The notes under the pieces were generated by a model that was given only the letters and a program-made list of their open reading frames with translations, was not told where the DNA came from and ran no database searches. This document shows, in pieces, positions 11,306-21,634 of a DNA stretch of 60,000 nucleotides. A program made the translations under genes and the position numbers. The DNA is from Bolinopsis microptera (taxonomy: Eukaryota > Ctenophora > Tentaculata > Lobata > Bolinopsidae): NCBI RefSeq assembly GCF_026151205.1, contig NC_087074.1:18739240-18799239 (forward strand), in the 5' to 3' direction. The stretch's first letter is position 1. Each line of letters starts with the position of its first letter.

Positions 11306-14300
11306 TCAAAACTTGAGCTCATTTGTGGCAAAATTAAGCTCACACCAATCAAGTGTATCATGCTTGAATTGCAATTCTTGTAAAGCAATTTTCAATGTAT
11401 TCTTAAACCCGTTTGTCGGAGTATTAAAACTTATCTTACTTGATGTTTGTCGACAGCTGTTCCACATGTAGGATGATTGGTAGATGAACTGTGAGGATGG
11501 TTGTGATGTGATGAAATAATTCTCTCGTCGTGGTGACCTGCTGAATGATGAGTACAGTGATAATGGTTCCTCTAACTTATTGATTTTGAATAGTTCTAAG
11601 AGACAAGTGTACTTATACAGGTTGTGAACAGTTAACAATTTCTGATTCTTAAACAAGGGCTTTGAGTGTTCTTTTTTGTAAAAGTCCACACCTAGTTTTT
11701 GCTCACCAAATGGTCGTGTCCGGGCACAAGTTCTAAATTTTTCTAAGTAAGCTTCTTTATCCCCAAATAGAATTCTTATACACTTTTTCTGTGTTTTAAA
11801 GAGAGGTTCGAGTCGGTTGTTGCTAATACCACCCCATACAGATATTCCAAATCCCAAATGTGATTCGAATAAAGTATGATATAAATCCTTATAATACTGT
11901 TTAGGGACAATGTGCCGTATTCTGCATAACTTACCTACTTCACATTTAAGTTTTGAGTTAAGTGACCGTGTGTGAGTTTTCCAATTAAGTTGATCATCGA
12001 TAATGACACCTAGAAATTTAGCTTCTCGGACTTTTTTAATGACAACATTGTTCAAAGTTAATATGTTCTCGTCATTTTCTACTTCCTCTTTGGCACGTGA
12101 CGGTCTAAAGTGGATAAAACAGCATTTCTTAATGTTAATATGTAATAAGTTTAGTTTCATATACTTATAAACAGATGCTAAAACTTCATTTCCCTTTTCG
12201 TACAGTCTTCTGACACATGTTTCTTCAATAAATATGTTAGTGTCATCGGCAAATAGTATAAACGTTCCTAAAATTGATGAGTTTCGGATGTCATTTATAT
12301 AGATGATAAACAGCAAGGGACCTAAACAGGACCCTTGGGGCACTCCGTAGACAACGGGCAGTTTCTCAGAGTCTTCACCTAATACTGAGACATACTGGTA
12401 TCTATTCGACAGGTAACTTGCTATAAGGTTGTTTGCATTTCCACGGATCCCATAATTTTCTAACTTATGCAGTAACTTTTCATGTGAGATTGTATCAAAA
12501 GCTTTGCTAAGATCAATAAATATTCCAAGTACGTGTTGTTTTTTCTTGAGACGTGATTCTATGTGGTTAACTGAGTAATTTAAAGCATAACTAGTCGAAT
12601 GATTTTTACGGAATCCGTACTGGTTTTCATACAAGGAATTCTGTGAATGAAAGAAGCTATATAATCTGTTGAATATAATTTTTTCAAATATTTTACCAAA
12701 TACTGCAAGTGTCGACACAGGTCTATAATTTTCAAGGAGTTCCTGGTTATCTTTCTTGTAAATTGGACTAATCCTTCCAATCTTAAGGTCATCTGGGAAT
12801 ATGCCATCTTTCATACATTCATTGTACAGTACAGTAAGTAGAGGAGTGACTATTTTTGAAGACTGTTTTACAACATGAATTGGTATATCACTTGCCTTAC
12901 CGTTCTTAAGTTCAGATATGATTTTGCTAACCTCGTCTGTTGTGCAGTCATGCATGTAAATGCTGGAGGTGTTTGAGAGCGGTAAATAGTCATAGAAACT
13001 AGGTAGACTGTTTATGTTCATTTGACCAAGTTCATTGTAAGCAGTATTTAGGTCAGAGGCCAATGATACGAAATACTTATTGAATTCGTTTGCTATGATC
13101 CTCCTGTTTGTTATCTTAACGTTGTCTATGGTGAACAGCGGCTTTATTTCACGCCGCCGTTTTCCTCTTATACTATTTATTAGTTCCCAGGTCTTTTTAC
13201 TATTCCCGCTATTTTCTGCAAATTTACCAGAGAAGTAATCTGTTTTCACAGTTTGACGTGTTTTCTTTAGGACTTTTCTGTATTCTTTGTAGATAAGGTA
13301 GCGACTACGTTTTAGTGAGCATTCGGGGCACTGGCAAATCCCGCCCTTGTTATCAGTTTCACCGAGTTTACATTTTCTATTTCTTATCTCAACCCAATTT
13401 TCGTACAGTTTATGCTGATTATTAATTGAGCAAATGAGACCGGGAGTTATCCAAGGGTTAACCTTAACAGTTCTCTTAGAGGTTTTCGGGGTTTCTAGTT
13501 TAAACGATTTTTCGATGCAGTTTTTGTAAGTGTCATGGAATTCAGTAAAGTTATGGATTATTTTAGTTTTAAGCTCATCTTCAAGATCCACTAGGAAGCC
13601 GTTAACATTTGATTGACAGAAATCGTAATACTGTTTAATAGGAGTTTTTCCAGAGTTGACTTCAACATTCCAGTTAAATGTGTTAAAAATAGGCGAGTGG
13701 TGAGTTATTCGTTCTTTTAGGGTGCCTGAAGTAATAACATTCTCAATGTCGTTGGTAATTATGTTGTCTATGCAAGATGCTTTACAGCCTGGTTTTTCGT
13801 GAGTAGCAATAGATATTAACGGACAAAATCCTTTACTGAACAATATTTCTTCATATTTTTGTACATTTTTGTTATCTTTATCATGAAGATCGATATTAAA
13901 GTCTCCAGCTAGATAACTGAACTTCGGCATGTGATCAAGAAGGTTAGAAAGTTCAACTAGAGCTTGGGAAATACAGCCACTTGGTGGACGATACAAAACA
14001 CCTACATTAACAGGTTGATCTTCGTTACTTAATGATAAGACAAGTATTTCTAAATGTTCTGTGACTTGTGATATATTTTCAATTACTGTAGCATTTAATC
14101 TATCGTCAACATAAAGGGCTACTCCAGTGCCCTTTTGTTTGTTGGGTGCTGTGTCCTGATAGTAACTATTATAACCGTCGAGCTGAAATAGATTGCTTAA
14201 TTCTTTCCCAGTGTTGGTTTCAGCTAGGGCTATTACGGAGAATTTTGTTTTGTACCTACAGGTTTCAATGGCAAGGTTGTCAAAATTTGATTTATTTCCA

Positions 14301-14707
14301 TCAATATTTTGAAAGAGAATAGATGATTGTTTCTTTACTTGGTTGCAGAGAATATTGGTAAGGTCAGATGCAGTGTATGAGTTACAATTATTTAAAGTAT
14401 TCGAGATTTTGGTTGTGTATTCGTCTAGGTTGTTGTCGTCGTCGTCATTGTCAGTGAGTAGTTTAAATGGGTTATATTTAACCTTGTCTAAATGGATACA
14501 ACGAGTACAGTAAAACTCATTAGATTGGCTATTTGTATTGGATTTGCGATAGCATTTATGGTGCATTATGCAGTCACAGTGGAAACATTCAACTATTGTT
14601 TGGCCGATGACTATGTTCTTAGAACAGACAAGACATACCTCCTTAATGAGGGGAGTCATGTGGTTGGTAGCCATCCACGTGACCCTGACTAGCAGCAGCA
14701 GGAACAA
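11306..14707 (-). CDS. CR1 LINE ORF2: zinc finger, AP endonuclease, reverse transcriptase
   Basis: ORF2 nicks target DNA and reverse-transcribes the LINE RNA. The frame is 1133 residues. It opens with a second PHD-like finger (C25, C28, C41, C44, H49, C52, C67, C70). The AP-type endonuclease follows (~128-345) with AET (E163), GDFN (268-271), SCIDN (D314) and HHSP (336-339). Reverse transcriptase spans ~600-880 with FIDLSKAFD (D732), VPQGSCLGP and FADD (819-822). A thumb and C-terminal domain complete it, with no stop or frameshift. The frame overlaps the end of ORF1 by 65 bp. The likely start is one of the Met codons at residues 12 or 17, the latter only a few codons before the ORF1 stop, which fits translation by termination and reinitiation. 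Confidence 0.93.
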   Translation of the reverse strand: MFLLLLVRVTWMATNHMTPLIKEVCLVCSKNIVIGQTIVECFHCDCIMHHKCYRKSNTNSQSNEFYCTRCIHLDKVKYNPFKLLTDNDDDDNNLDEYTTKISNTLNNCNSYTASDLTNILCNQVKKQSSILFQNIDGNKSNFDNLAIETCRYKTKFSVIALAETNTGKELSNLFQLDGYNSYYQDTAPNKQKGTGVALYVDDRLNATVIENISQVTEHLEILVLSLSNEDQPVNVGVLYRPPSGCISQALVELSNLLDHMPKFSYLAGDFNIDLHDKDNKNVQKYEEILFSKGFCPLISIATHEKPGCKASCIDNIITNDIENVITSGTLKERITHHSPIFNTFNWNVEVNSGKTPIKQYYDFCQSNVNGFLVDLEDELKTKIIHNFTEFHDTYKNCIEKSFKLETPKTSKRTVKVNPWITPGLICSINNQHKLYENWVEIRNRKCKLGETDNKGGICQCPECSLKRSRYLIYKEYRKVLKKTRQTVKTDYFSGKFAENSGNSKKTWELINSIRGKRRREIKPLFTIDNVKITNRRIIANEFNKYFVSLASDLNTAYNELGQMNINSLPSFYDYLPLSNTSSIYMHDCTTDEVSKIISELKNGKASDIPIHVVKQSSKIVTPLLTVLYNECMKDGIFPDDLKIGRISPIYKKDNQELLENYRPVSTLAVFGKIFEKIIFNRLYSFFHSQNSLYENQYGFRKNHSTSYALNYSVNHIESRLKKKQHVLGIFIDLSKAFDTISHEKLLHKLENYGIRGNANNLIASYLSNRYQYVSVLGEDSEKLPVVYGVPQGSCLGPLLFIIYINDIRNSSILGTFILFADDTNIFIEETCVRRLYEKGNEVLASVYKYMKLNLLHINIKKCCFIHFRPSRAKEEVENDENILTLNNVVIKKVREAKFLGVIIDDQLNWKTHTRSLNSKLKCEVGKLCRIRHIVPKQYYKDLYHTLFESHLGFGISVWGGISNNRLEPLFKTQKKCIRILFGDKEAYLEKFRTCARTRPFGEQKLGVDFYKKEHSKPLFKNQKLLTVHNLYKYTCLLELFKINKLEEPLSLYSSFSRSPRRENYFITSQPSSQFIYQSSYMWNSCRQTSSKISFNTPTNGFKNTLKIALQELQFKHDTLDWCELNFATNELKF

Positions 14708-16814
14708 CAGGACCAGTTTCTCTTCCAGCAGTCACATCCCTGAAGGATCTACTGTCTACCCTTGTGGACCTCCTCTTCCTTTTGTCGATACCACCGTTAA
14801 TCCTGAGAAGAACAGTGTTACGAATAAATTGACCTAACTTTGCTAGTCCCCTCCAGTTGAGGTGAAGGAAGTCTGGTTTTTGGTGTTTGTTGAGGTCGCG
14901 AGAGAGAGAGCGGTCAAGTAGACCATCTCTATCACAGAACTCATCAAATCCATCCACATAACTGACACCAAAATTGGACGGGAGCAGCCTACGTCGAATC
15001 AAACTGTTAAAATATATAAGTTTTCTATTTAAGTCAGCACGTTTAGAGGGAATTGCTGGACAAACAAAAACATGTACACACGGATTGACAGATTGTATCT
15101 GTGCAATCTTTGAAGCTAATGCATTATAAATAATTTCAATGTCATGTTGGTTCTTGACCTCTTCGTTTTTGAGGTCGTTGACCCCGCACAATATTACACA
15201 GTTTCTATACCCCAACGTGACATAAGGATCTATACTATCAATGACCGGAGCGAAGATGCGTTTGCCAGGTAACCACTTGCCGAATGACTTAGCAGGATCA
15301 GTACCAAATTTCAAGCCTCCAGTGTTTGAATCCCCGATGATGCATGTGGCATTTCTGTTCAACGAATTCACGGATCTAAGTGTGATGCTGTAACGTAGCC
15401 CTTCTATATCACCTGCATCAATACGATGGTTGAACAGTTCTTGGCTACGACGTGTCATAACATACAAGGAACGTGGGTCACATTGCTGCTTGTGCTTATC
15501 AGTGCCTGTGTGAGAGTCAGAGAAAGAAACCTGACATGCAGAACCAAGCGAAACAGTGAATATTTGAGACTCTGGATGGATGGTTGGCTCATCATCAGAG
15601 TGTCTAGGTAGCTTGCTGTCTGTTCCTTCAAACCGATTTACTAAGCAGCTGTTGATCTGAGGTAGATCACCCTGGCAGAACTCATTATTGATTTTGTCAA
15701 TGAGTTCCTTGAGAACCGATGGTATTGCCTGTGGCTTTTCAGATGACTTGGAACCTGGGTAATCATACCTTTCCCCATATGTTAGGCAGGAGCGGTCGTT
15801 CTCAACTTTGAAGTGACCACTGTCCTTAACAAAAAGTTCTCCTAAATCATTTGCTGTTTGCTGATCAATGTAGTCATTTTTGAACATTTCCACAGGTTTC
15901 TGCTCATGATTGGGTAGCTGCACAGGGACTGTAGGCACTGGAGACCGAAGGTGCTGAGTAGGAGGTCCTGGTTGCAATGAGGTGGGAGGAATGCAGGGGC
16001 CAGGATTATGCAATGGCTGTAATGAGTCTAAGGATTGTTTCAAATCACTTATGCCTGCAGCTGCAGTGTGCTCATTGGCACAGAGTACAGTGAGCTGTTC
16101 AGAGATGTCCTTCAGAAACTGCTCAGATGAAGCTGAGGGTGAGGAGGGTTCTGTAGATGGTCTGGATGACAGAAGTTTGAGGTCCTTCTGAAGTTCGGCA
16201 ATATTAGTTTTGATTGATTCTAATGATTTATCATGAAGCTTTATTTCATTATTTAGCCCATTAAGGGAGTTCTCTTTAAGAAGCAGGTGTTGAAGGTGAA
16301 CGTCGAACTGGGAGAGAGTGTCAAGGTTCTTAGAGAACTGTTCGAAGTCAAATTTTTCAAGAGCTGAGCCTGCTGAGCTTGCTGATGCCACGAGTGCACT
16401 GACAGTTTCAAGATTCTTAACAGCTGTAGATGCTTCAAAATCTGAGTTGGCCTGTTGCAAAGCCCTTGTGTTCCTGCAGCTGTAACAAAATTCAACTCTC
16501 TGTTTTTTCAGTGTTGATACTGGTGCCACGAAGCAGTATGGGCACAGCCATTCTACCATGGAGTTGATAGCTGACCTCGCTATACCTTTCATAGACAAGC
16601 AGTCCACATGCCACTCTTGATGACACTTAGAACAGTCAATGAGGTAAACTTTACCGTTAAAAGAGCGTTGACATGGACATTTCTTCTTGTCCCTATGTTT
16701 CCTGTTTTCCTGATCTTCATTGTCCACTGTAGAGTCGACTAAAATGTTGCGAGACAAGCTATTAGATGTTTTAGGAGTACCTGAGTTCTTCCTAGTATTT
16801 GATGCCATTCTCAA
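14643..16814 (-). CDS. CR1 LINE ORF1: PHD finger, coiled coil, AlkB-like oxygenase, SGNH esterase
   Basis: The 723-residue product has four parts. (1) A PHD finger at ~44-96 with Cys4-His-Cys3 ligands C46, C48, C61, C64, H69, C72, C91, C94. (2) A predicted coiled coil at ~150-265, then a Pro-rich linker. (3) A region at ~305-482 with the AlkB-type 2-oxoglutarate/Fe(II) oxygenase signature: NSCLVNRF at 388-395, H405-x-D407, distal H463 and RYSITLR at 474-480, whose two arginines fit the 2OG- and substrate-binding positions. (4) An SGNH/GDSL esterase at ~490-672 with GDS (S496), GVND (544-547) and D648-x-x-H651. PHD and esterase domains are known from CR1 ORF1 proteins; the oxygenase assignment is mine from motif order. 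ORF1 proteins bind LINE RNA; the enzymatic roles are uncertain. MRMASN offers two possible start codons. Confidence 0.9.
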   Translation of the reverse strand: MRMASNTRKNSGTPKTSNSLSRNILVDSTVDNEDQENRKHRDKKKCPCQRSFNGKVYLIDCSKCHQEWHVDCLSMKGIARSAINSMVEWLCPYCFVAPVSTLKKQRVEFCYSCRNTRALQQANSDFEASTAVKNLETVSALVASASSAGSALEKFDFEQFSKNLDTLSQFDVHLQHLLLKENSLNGLNNEIKLHDKSLESIKTNIAELQKDLKLLSSRPSTEPSSPSASSEQFLKDISEQLTVLCANEHTAAAGISDLKQSLDSLQPLHNPGPCIPPTSLQPGPPTQHLRSPVPTVPVQLPNHEQKPVEMFKNDYIDQQTANDLGELFVKDSGHFKVENDRSCLTYGERYDYPGSKSSEKPQAIPSVLKELIDKINNEFCQGDLPQINSCLVNRFEGTDSKLPRHSDDEPTIHPESQIFTVSLGSACQVSFSDSHTGTDKHKQQCDPRSLYVMTRRSQELFNHRIDAGDIEGLRYSITLRSVNSLNRNATCIIGDSNTGGLKFGTDPAKSFGKWLPGKRIFAPVIDSIDPYVTLGYRNCVILCGVNDLKNEEVKNQHDIEIIYNALASKIAQIQSVNPCVHVFVCPAIPSKRADLNRKLIYFNSLIRRRLLPSNFGVSYVDGFDEFCDRDGLLDRSLSRDLNKHQKPDFLHLNWRGLAKLGQFIRNTVLLRINGGIDKRKRRSTRVDSRSFRDVTAGRETGPVVPAAASQGHVDGYQPHDSPH

Positions 16815-17046
16815 ATCGAATATAAGTAATACTGACCAAATAGATCCGACTTGGGGTCGGCTCCCGTTAAGTGTTTTGTTTTGGAGGGGATTAGGACTTC
16901 AGAGTTGATGACCCTAGTAAAGTGTAGATGACCCTAATAGAGTGTAGATGACCCTTAGCTTAGTACGCCCCTTCGGGGGAGTTGTAACATACCATTCCTC
17001 AAATTATTTGTTATATAGTAGTGTTGAAAGTATTAAAATTGTCCCT
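16815..17046 (-). other. 5' UTR / internal promoter region of the CR1-like LINE
   Basis: This is the only non-coding sequence between the ORF1 start and the element's 5' junction. It holds three close direct repeats of GATGACCCT-type sequence (near 16906-16957) and a GC-rich stretch (GCCCCTTCGGGGG near 16967-16979). LINEs usually carry their promoter here, but no specific promoter motif is recognisable. Confidence 0.5.
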
Positions 17047-17652
17047 ATTGTCCCTAAACAGTATTATAAGGATTTATACCATACTTTATTCGAATCACAT
17101 TTGGGATTTGGAATATCTGTATGGGGTGGTATTAGCAACAACCGACTCGAACCTCTCTTTAAAACACAGAAAAAGTGTATAAGAATTCTATTTGGGGATA
17201 AAGAAGCTTACTTAGAAAAATTTAGAACTTGTGCCCGGACACGACCATTTGGTGAGCAAAGACTAGGTGTGGACTTTTACAAAAAAGAACACTCTAAGCC
17301 CTTGTTTAAGAATCAGAAATTGTTAACTGTTCACAACCTGTATAAGTACACTTGTCTCTTAGAACTATTCAAAATTAATAAGTTAGAGGAACCATTATCA
17401 CTGTACTCATCATTTAACAGGTCACCACGACGAGAGGATTATTTCATCACATCACAACCATCCTCACAATTCATCTACCAATCATCCTACATGTGGAACA
17501 GCTGTCGACAAACATCAAGTAAGATAAGTTTTAATACTCCGACAAACGGGTTTAAGAATACATTGAAAATTGCTTTACAAGAATTGCAATTCAAGCATGA
17601 TACACTTGATTGGTGTGAGCTTAATTTTGCCACGAATAAGCTCAAGTTTTGA
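17047..17652 (+). pseudogene. CR1 reverse transcriptase C-terminus of the split host copy
   Basis: Starting at VPKQYYKDLY the frame matches the last ~200 residues of the intact ORF2, with only a few changes, and ends at the equivalent stop. It is the direct continuation of the fragment ending at 9657. The open frame starts earlier (16948), but that part is 5' UTR of the inserted minus-strand copy read backwards. Confidence 0.9.
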
Positions 17653-18113
17653 TTAATGTGAGTTACTAAAATAACCACTTATCTTTCCTCATACATGCAA
17701 CCACTGCACTCCAACTAAACACATTATTTACCACAGTCCACACACCATACTCCACAGATGATATATTTATATATATACACACAAACACACTAGTACCGAA
17801 CAATTGCACTGTAAAACATGCTCACGATACACTCAAAATTAGAAATATTCGGCTCGTATATGAAACTTAGCGACTTACACTCAGTGTACACCCAGTGTTA
17901 ACCAGTATTACACACTAGTAAATTCTACGTAACGCGCGAAAACAATAATTCTGTAGCGTTTTCATTGTCTCATCTCACGTCGACGGGATTAAACGCGCGC
18001 GCGCGTAACAACTTATCTTACTGCTAACTCAGCGACTAAACACACAACGACTTTGACAATTGACAGATGATTAAACAATTGTGAGTTATGACGGACTTAA
18101 CTGTATGGGTCAA

Positions 18114-18759
18114 AATGCCAAATGACGTAGTAGATATAGATGTTCAATGTTGTAGAGTGATTTCAAGAGTAGTGGTCCACAGGGGTCCGAAAAAGCCGTA
18201 CAGGCACTTGGGTCCTTATCCTTGTCACAAGTCCCAATTGGATTCACTTTACACAAAACATGAACGTTTACAATTTAGACGTACACATTGGCACGATATT
18301 TATTAGAGAGCAAACAGTATAAAATAATACGTGCGTGCGCGGCTTGAGCCGCGCCGCATAACAATTTATGCGTTTAGGGGCTGGAGTACTCGTGTTTACA
18401 GATTAATGAATTGTTGCATTGTAAATATTTAAAGTTGACGATATATTACGATTTAATAGTAAATTTTTCAAAGCTGGCTTTGGACTTAGGTAAAATTATA
18501 ACTTATTTATTTAAAAGAAAAAACCACGGATAGTTTTAAATTTACATAGTCGTATAACTATAATCAAGTTAATCCTGTTTTCAAAAATGCGCGGCTTTGG
18601 CGGCCAGTTATTGACTTGTACATAAAATTGAATTTTAAATAGAAATGTGAATGTATTAAAATTTAAAACTTTCAAAACGGAGGCTTATAAATATTATTAT
18701 ATTATGATTGTAAAATAAAGGATAAAATTTTAAATTTGTTTCAAAAAAAAAAAAAAAAA
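18114..18759 (+). mobile_element. 3'-UTR-only CR1 copy with poly(A) tail
   Basis: About 630 bp of terminal LINE 3' UTR, including the GC-rich hairpin (near 18336-18355) and AATAAA (18714-18719), ends in 17 A residues (18743-18759) and interrupts another LINE 3' UTR. It is strongly 5'-truncated. The other two copies end in the 15-bp ATTTGTTTCACTAAA repeat; this one breaks off after the first GTTTC and carries oligo(A). Confidence 0.8.
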
Positions 18760-19315
18760 CTACTGAAACTATATTTTTTACTATCTTATTCATTATACTG
18801 GACATGAGATGACGAAGTATCTTAAGCAGCACTTTATACCCCCACTTAGAACTTGATTAGTCACGAACAATAGAATCATCAAAAACCAATACAATAAAAC
18901 ATCTTGATCAATAAATGCCTAGCAGCACCAGACAGCAGCCGTGTACCTTTTTCGACTCCGTGGAGTCCCTGATGGACTTTTGTTTACTTTTGTTAATAAT
19001 CGGACCAACCTTTCTTTCTCGAAACATGTATCCTATTGTATTTCATTATAGTATTAAGATGTGAAGATATACTAGATATTACAACGAAATAGAGGTATAC
19101 CAAATTGGCCCTTGATATGAACTATAACCGTGTTGATGGTTTTAAATTTTGTATGTTGTAAGTACTTTAGTTTGTGAAGCGTTTACTCCTCCCCCTCAGC
19201 AAGACAGCTAGATTATAGATTAATGATAATAATTGTCAAATGTCGTTATGGACACGTTCATTGAAGTTTGAGGATATTGGTAAATATTAGTGACCCTACT
19301 AAATGGCACGATGAT

Positions 19316-21634
19316 GTAAAATGTGTCACACTATAAAACTATATAAACCCTCAATGGTTAGGATAATCGTTTCATCCTCTAGATAAACTTTGTCGCATAA
19401 CGATATCTTTATCAGACGATAATATATCGCTTAAATCCGGCCGGCAGTGAGTTGTAAACTTTGTCACACTATAAAAATGTGACAGAGTTTATATGGACCC
19501 CTTGTTGCCGTGTTTGACCAAATTTTCGAATTTCAAATTTATAGGATAGTTGCATATGACTATTATCTACATATTTAGCGACTTTTTTCGTTAAATGGTA
19601 GCACCATGTAAACTCCGTCACACATTTAAGAAATTTATATGAGGGATGTTTATGACATCCTGACAAGAAATGCCGAAGAGTCTAGCATTATTTTGTGAGC
19701 TGAATGTGTTTGGAATTGTTCACATATTTCATTGTTATAGGCAAATACAAATACAGAAGGCAGAAATAGGTAAATTTAGTCACATAAATTTGTATGAAAT
19801 CTCAACATGTGTGAAATTGAGTAAATATTAGTATACCAACTTAAACACCCTATATTACGTACTATGGATCAATTAACAATATTTTAACCATACGCCGGTC
19901 ATATAAATTATTATATGGCAGTGATATGTTAACATTGGCAAAATTTCAACACCTGAACAGGGTAAAAATTTGTAAATTTCGTCACAAAAAAAATATTATA
20001 ACTTTATTTGCTCCGTGTTGGCAAAATAACTAATTTATCGACATAGTGATGGTGATAAAGTAACATTATATACTAATTGAGGTATGATTCTTCAAAATAG
20101 GGGCAAGAAATGTAAATTTTGTCACATCAGCCATAGCATTAGTTAGATAGATTTTCTTTCATATCAACTGATCTTATTATAGCTAGAATGGATTTATACA
20201 GGAAATATAGAAACCCATGCCCATTTTTCATCACATTGAAATTATACTGTTGGGGCAGGAAAAGTAAATTTCGTCACATTTCGGTAAATTAGTGATATCA
20301 AACTCAGTATTGTTAAACTTGGGTTCTGATTTGCTGAAAAATAACCAACCAATAATTCCTGGAAGAAAATTGAATTTTAACTGAGGTATGGTTCTTTAAA
20401 ATAGGGGCAAGAAATGTAAATTTCGTCACATACGTAATTTTAAAATTTAGATAGATTTTATTTCCTACCAATAGTCCTTATTATAGTCGGAATGGATTTA
20501 TACAAGAAATGTAGAAACCCATGCCAATTTTTCATCACATTGAAACTATACTGTTGGGGCAGGAAAAAGCGAATTTCGTCACATTTCAGTAACTTAGTAA
20601 AATTAAACTCAGCATTGTTAAACTTGAGTTCTAATTTGCTGAACAATAACCAACCAATAATTCCTGGAAGAAAATTGAATTTTAACCGAGGTATGGTTCT
20701 TCAAAATAGGGGCAAGAAATGTAAATTTCGTCACATACGAGTACGTCATTGTAAAATTTAGATACAATTTCTTTCACGTGAACAGTCCTAATTACAGTCC
20801 GAAATGATTAATACAGAGATACAGGAAATATAAAAACCCCTGCCCATTTTATAATGTATGTAATATGTTAATCACAGACTATTTCATTCTATAATCATTG
20901 TTTCCAAATTCAACCTATTTACGATGTCATTTTGTGACGATGTTTACATCAACTGCCCTATACTTGAATCAACTGTATCCGTGTATCGTCCTTATATAGA
21001 CTTATAGAGTTTCCCCGCAAAATGTAACCTATTTACGATGTCTTATCATTTTGTGACGATGTTTACATCAACTGCCCTATACTTGAATCAACTGTATCCG
21101 TGTATCGTCCTTATATAGAGTTTTCCCGCAAAATTTAACTTATTTACGATGTCGTATCATTTTGTGACGATGTTTACATCAACTGCCCTATACTTGAATC
21201 AACTGTATCCGTGTATCGTCCTTATATAGAGTTTTCCCGCCTTCCAAACCAAAATCAGATATAAATGATTTCGGAAATTCACCCAGGATTTCAAATTCCA
21301 TATAATGTGACAGAATTTACATCATTTCCCAATATAACCAAGTGCATGTATTTGCTAACTTTTCAAAACAACATATTTTAGGGCTATGATTGGCAGAAGA
21401 ACCATCAAATAATGAGTTGAAAGGGTTTTGAGGACACCTCACAGTAGAAAAGAGGTCTCGTATTCTGAGTGTGACAAAGTTTACGAAATATTGCCTTAAC
21501 GCCGTTCGATCCGTGCCCTTTAACCAATGTTGTATCATAATTGTTAGATTGACCTAATCTACTATATTTCAGACCAAGGAATGATAATTGGGCAGCTATG
21601 GTAAACAATGTCACAAAAATGTGACATTTTTTAC
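19316..21634. repeat. Eighteen copies of GTAAA-N4-GTCACA, orientation mirrored about the centre
   Basis: Forward copies start at 19316, 19454, 19608, 19770, 19972, 20112, 20264, 20416, 20569 (first triplet GCG), 20721 and 21601. Reverse copies (TGTGAC-N4-TTTAC) start at 19478 (ends TTTAT), 20933, 21052, 21163, 21306, 21470 and 21620. Thus the left half is almost all forward and the right half almost all reverse. A head-to-head pair lies ~200 bp from each end. Most neighbours are 110-165 bp apart. The fixed 15-bp length with a variable middle looks like a dimeric protein-binding site. Confidence 0.9.
20083..21245. repeat. Tandem blocks inside the TTAT transposon
   Basis: From 20083 to ~20835 there are about 2.5 copies of a ~305-bp unit (each with GGGGCAAGAAATGTAAATTT and CCAACCAATAATTCCTGGAA). 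From ~20905 to ~21245 there are three copies of a ~115-bp unit (TTACGATGTC...GTGTATCGTCCTTATATAG). Both blocks repeat the 15-bp motif, so motif number grew by tandem duplication. Confidence 0.88.

Larger units (their letters stand above)
9658..17046 (-). mobile_element. Full-length CR1-like LINE with two intact ORFs
   Basis: This 7.4-kb copy contains a 5' UTR (16815-17046), ORF1 (14643-16814), ORF2 (11306-14707) and a long 3' UTR (9658-11305) that ends in the family's GTTTCACT terminus. It was inserted into the RT region of an older plus-strand copy; ATT flanks both sides (9655-9657, 17047-17049), the likely short target duplication. Both frames are open and catalytic residues are in place, so it may be young and mobilisable. 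PHD and esterase domains in ORF1 and an AP-like endonuclease in ORF2 place it in the CR1 group. Confidence 0.9.

Noticed and set aside
9658-18759. Twin-priming inversion of a single LINE
   Set aside because: The inverted part is a complete element that overlaps the sense part; twin priming gives non-overlapping halves.
19316-21634. Regularly spaced repeats as a CRISPR-like array
   Set aside because: The motif is 15 bp with a variable middle, spacing varies 110-165 bp, orientation switches, and it lies inside an animal DNA transposon.
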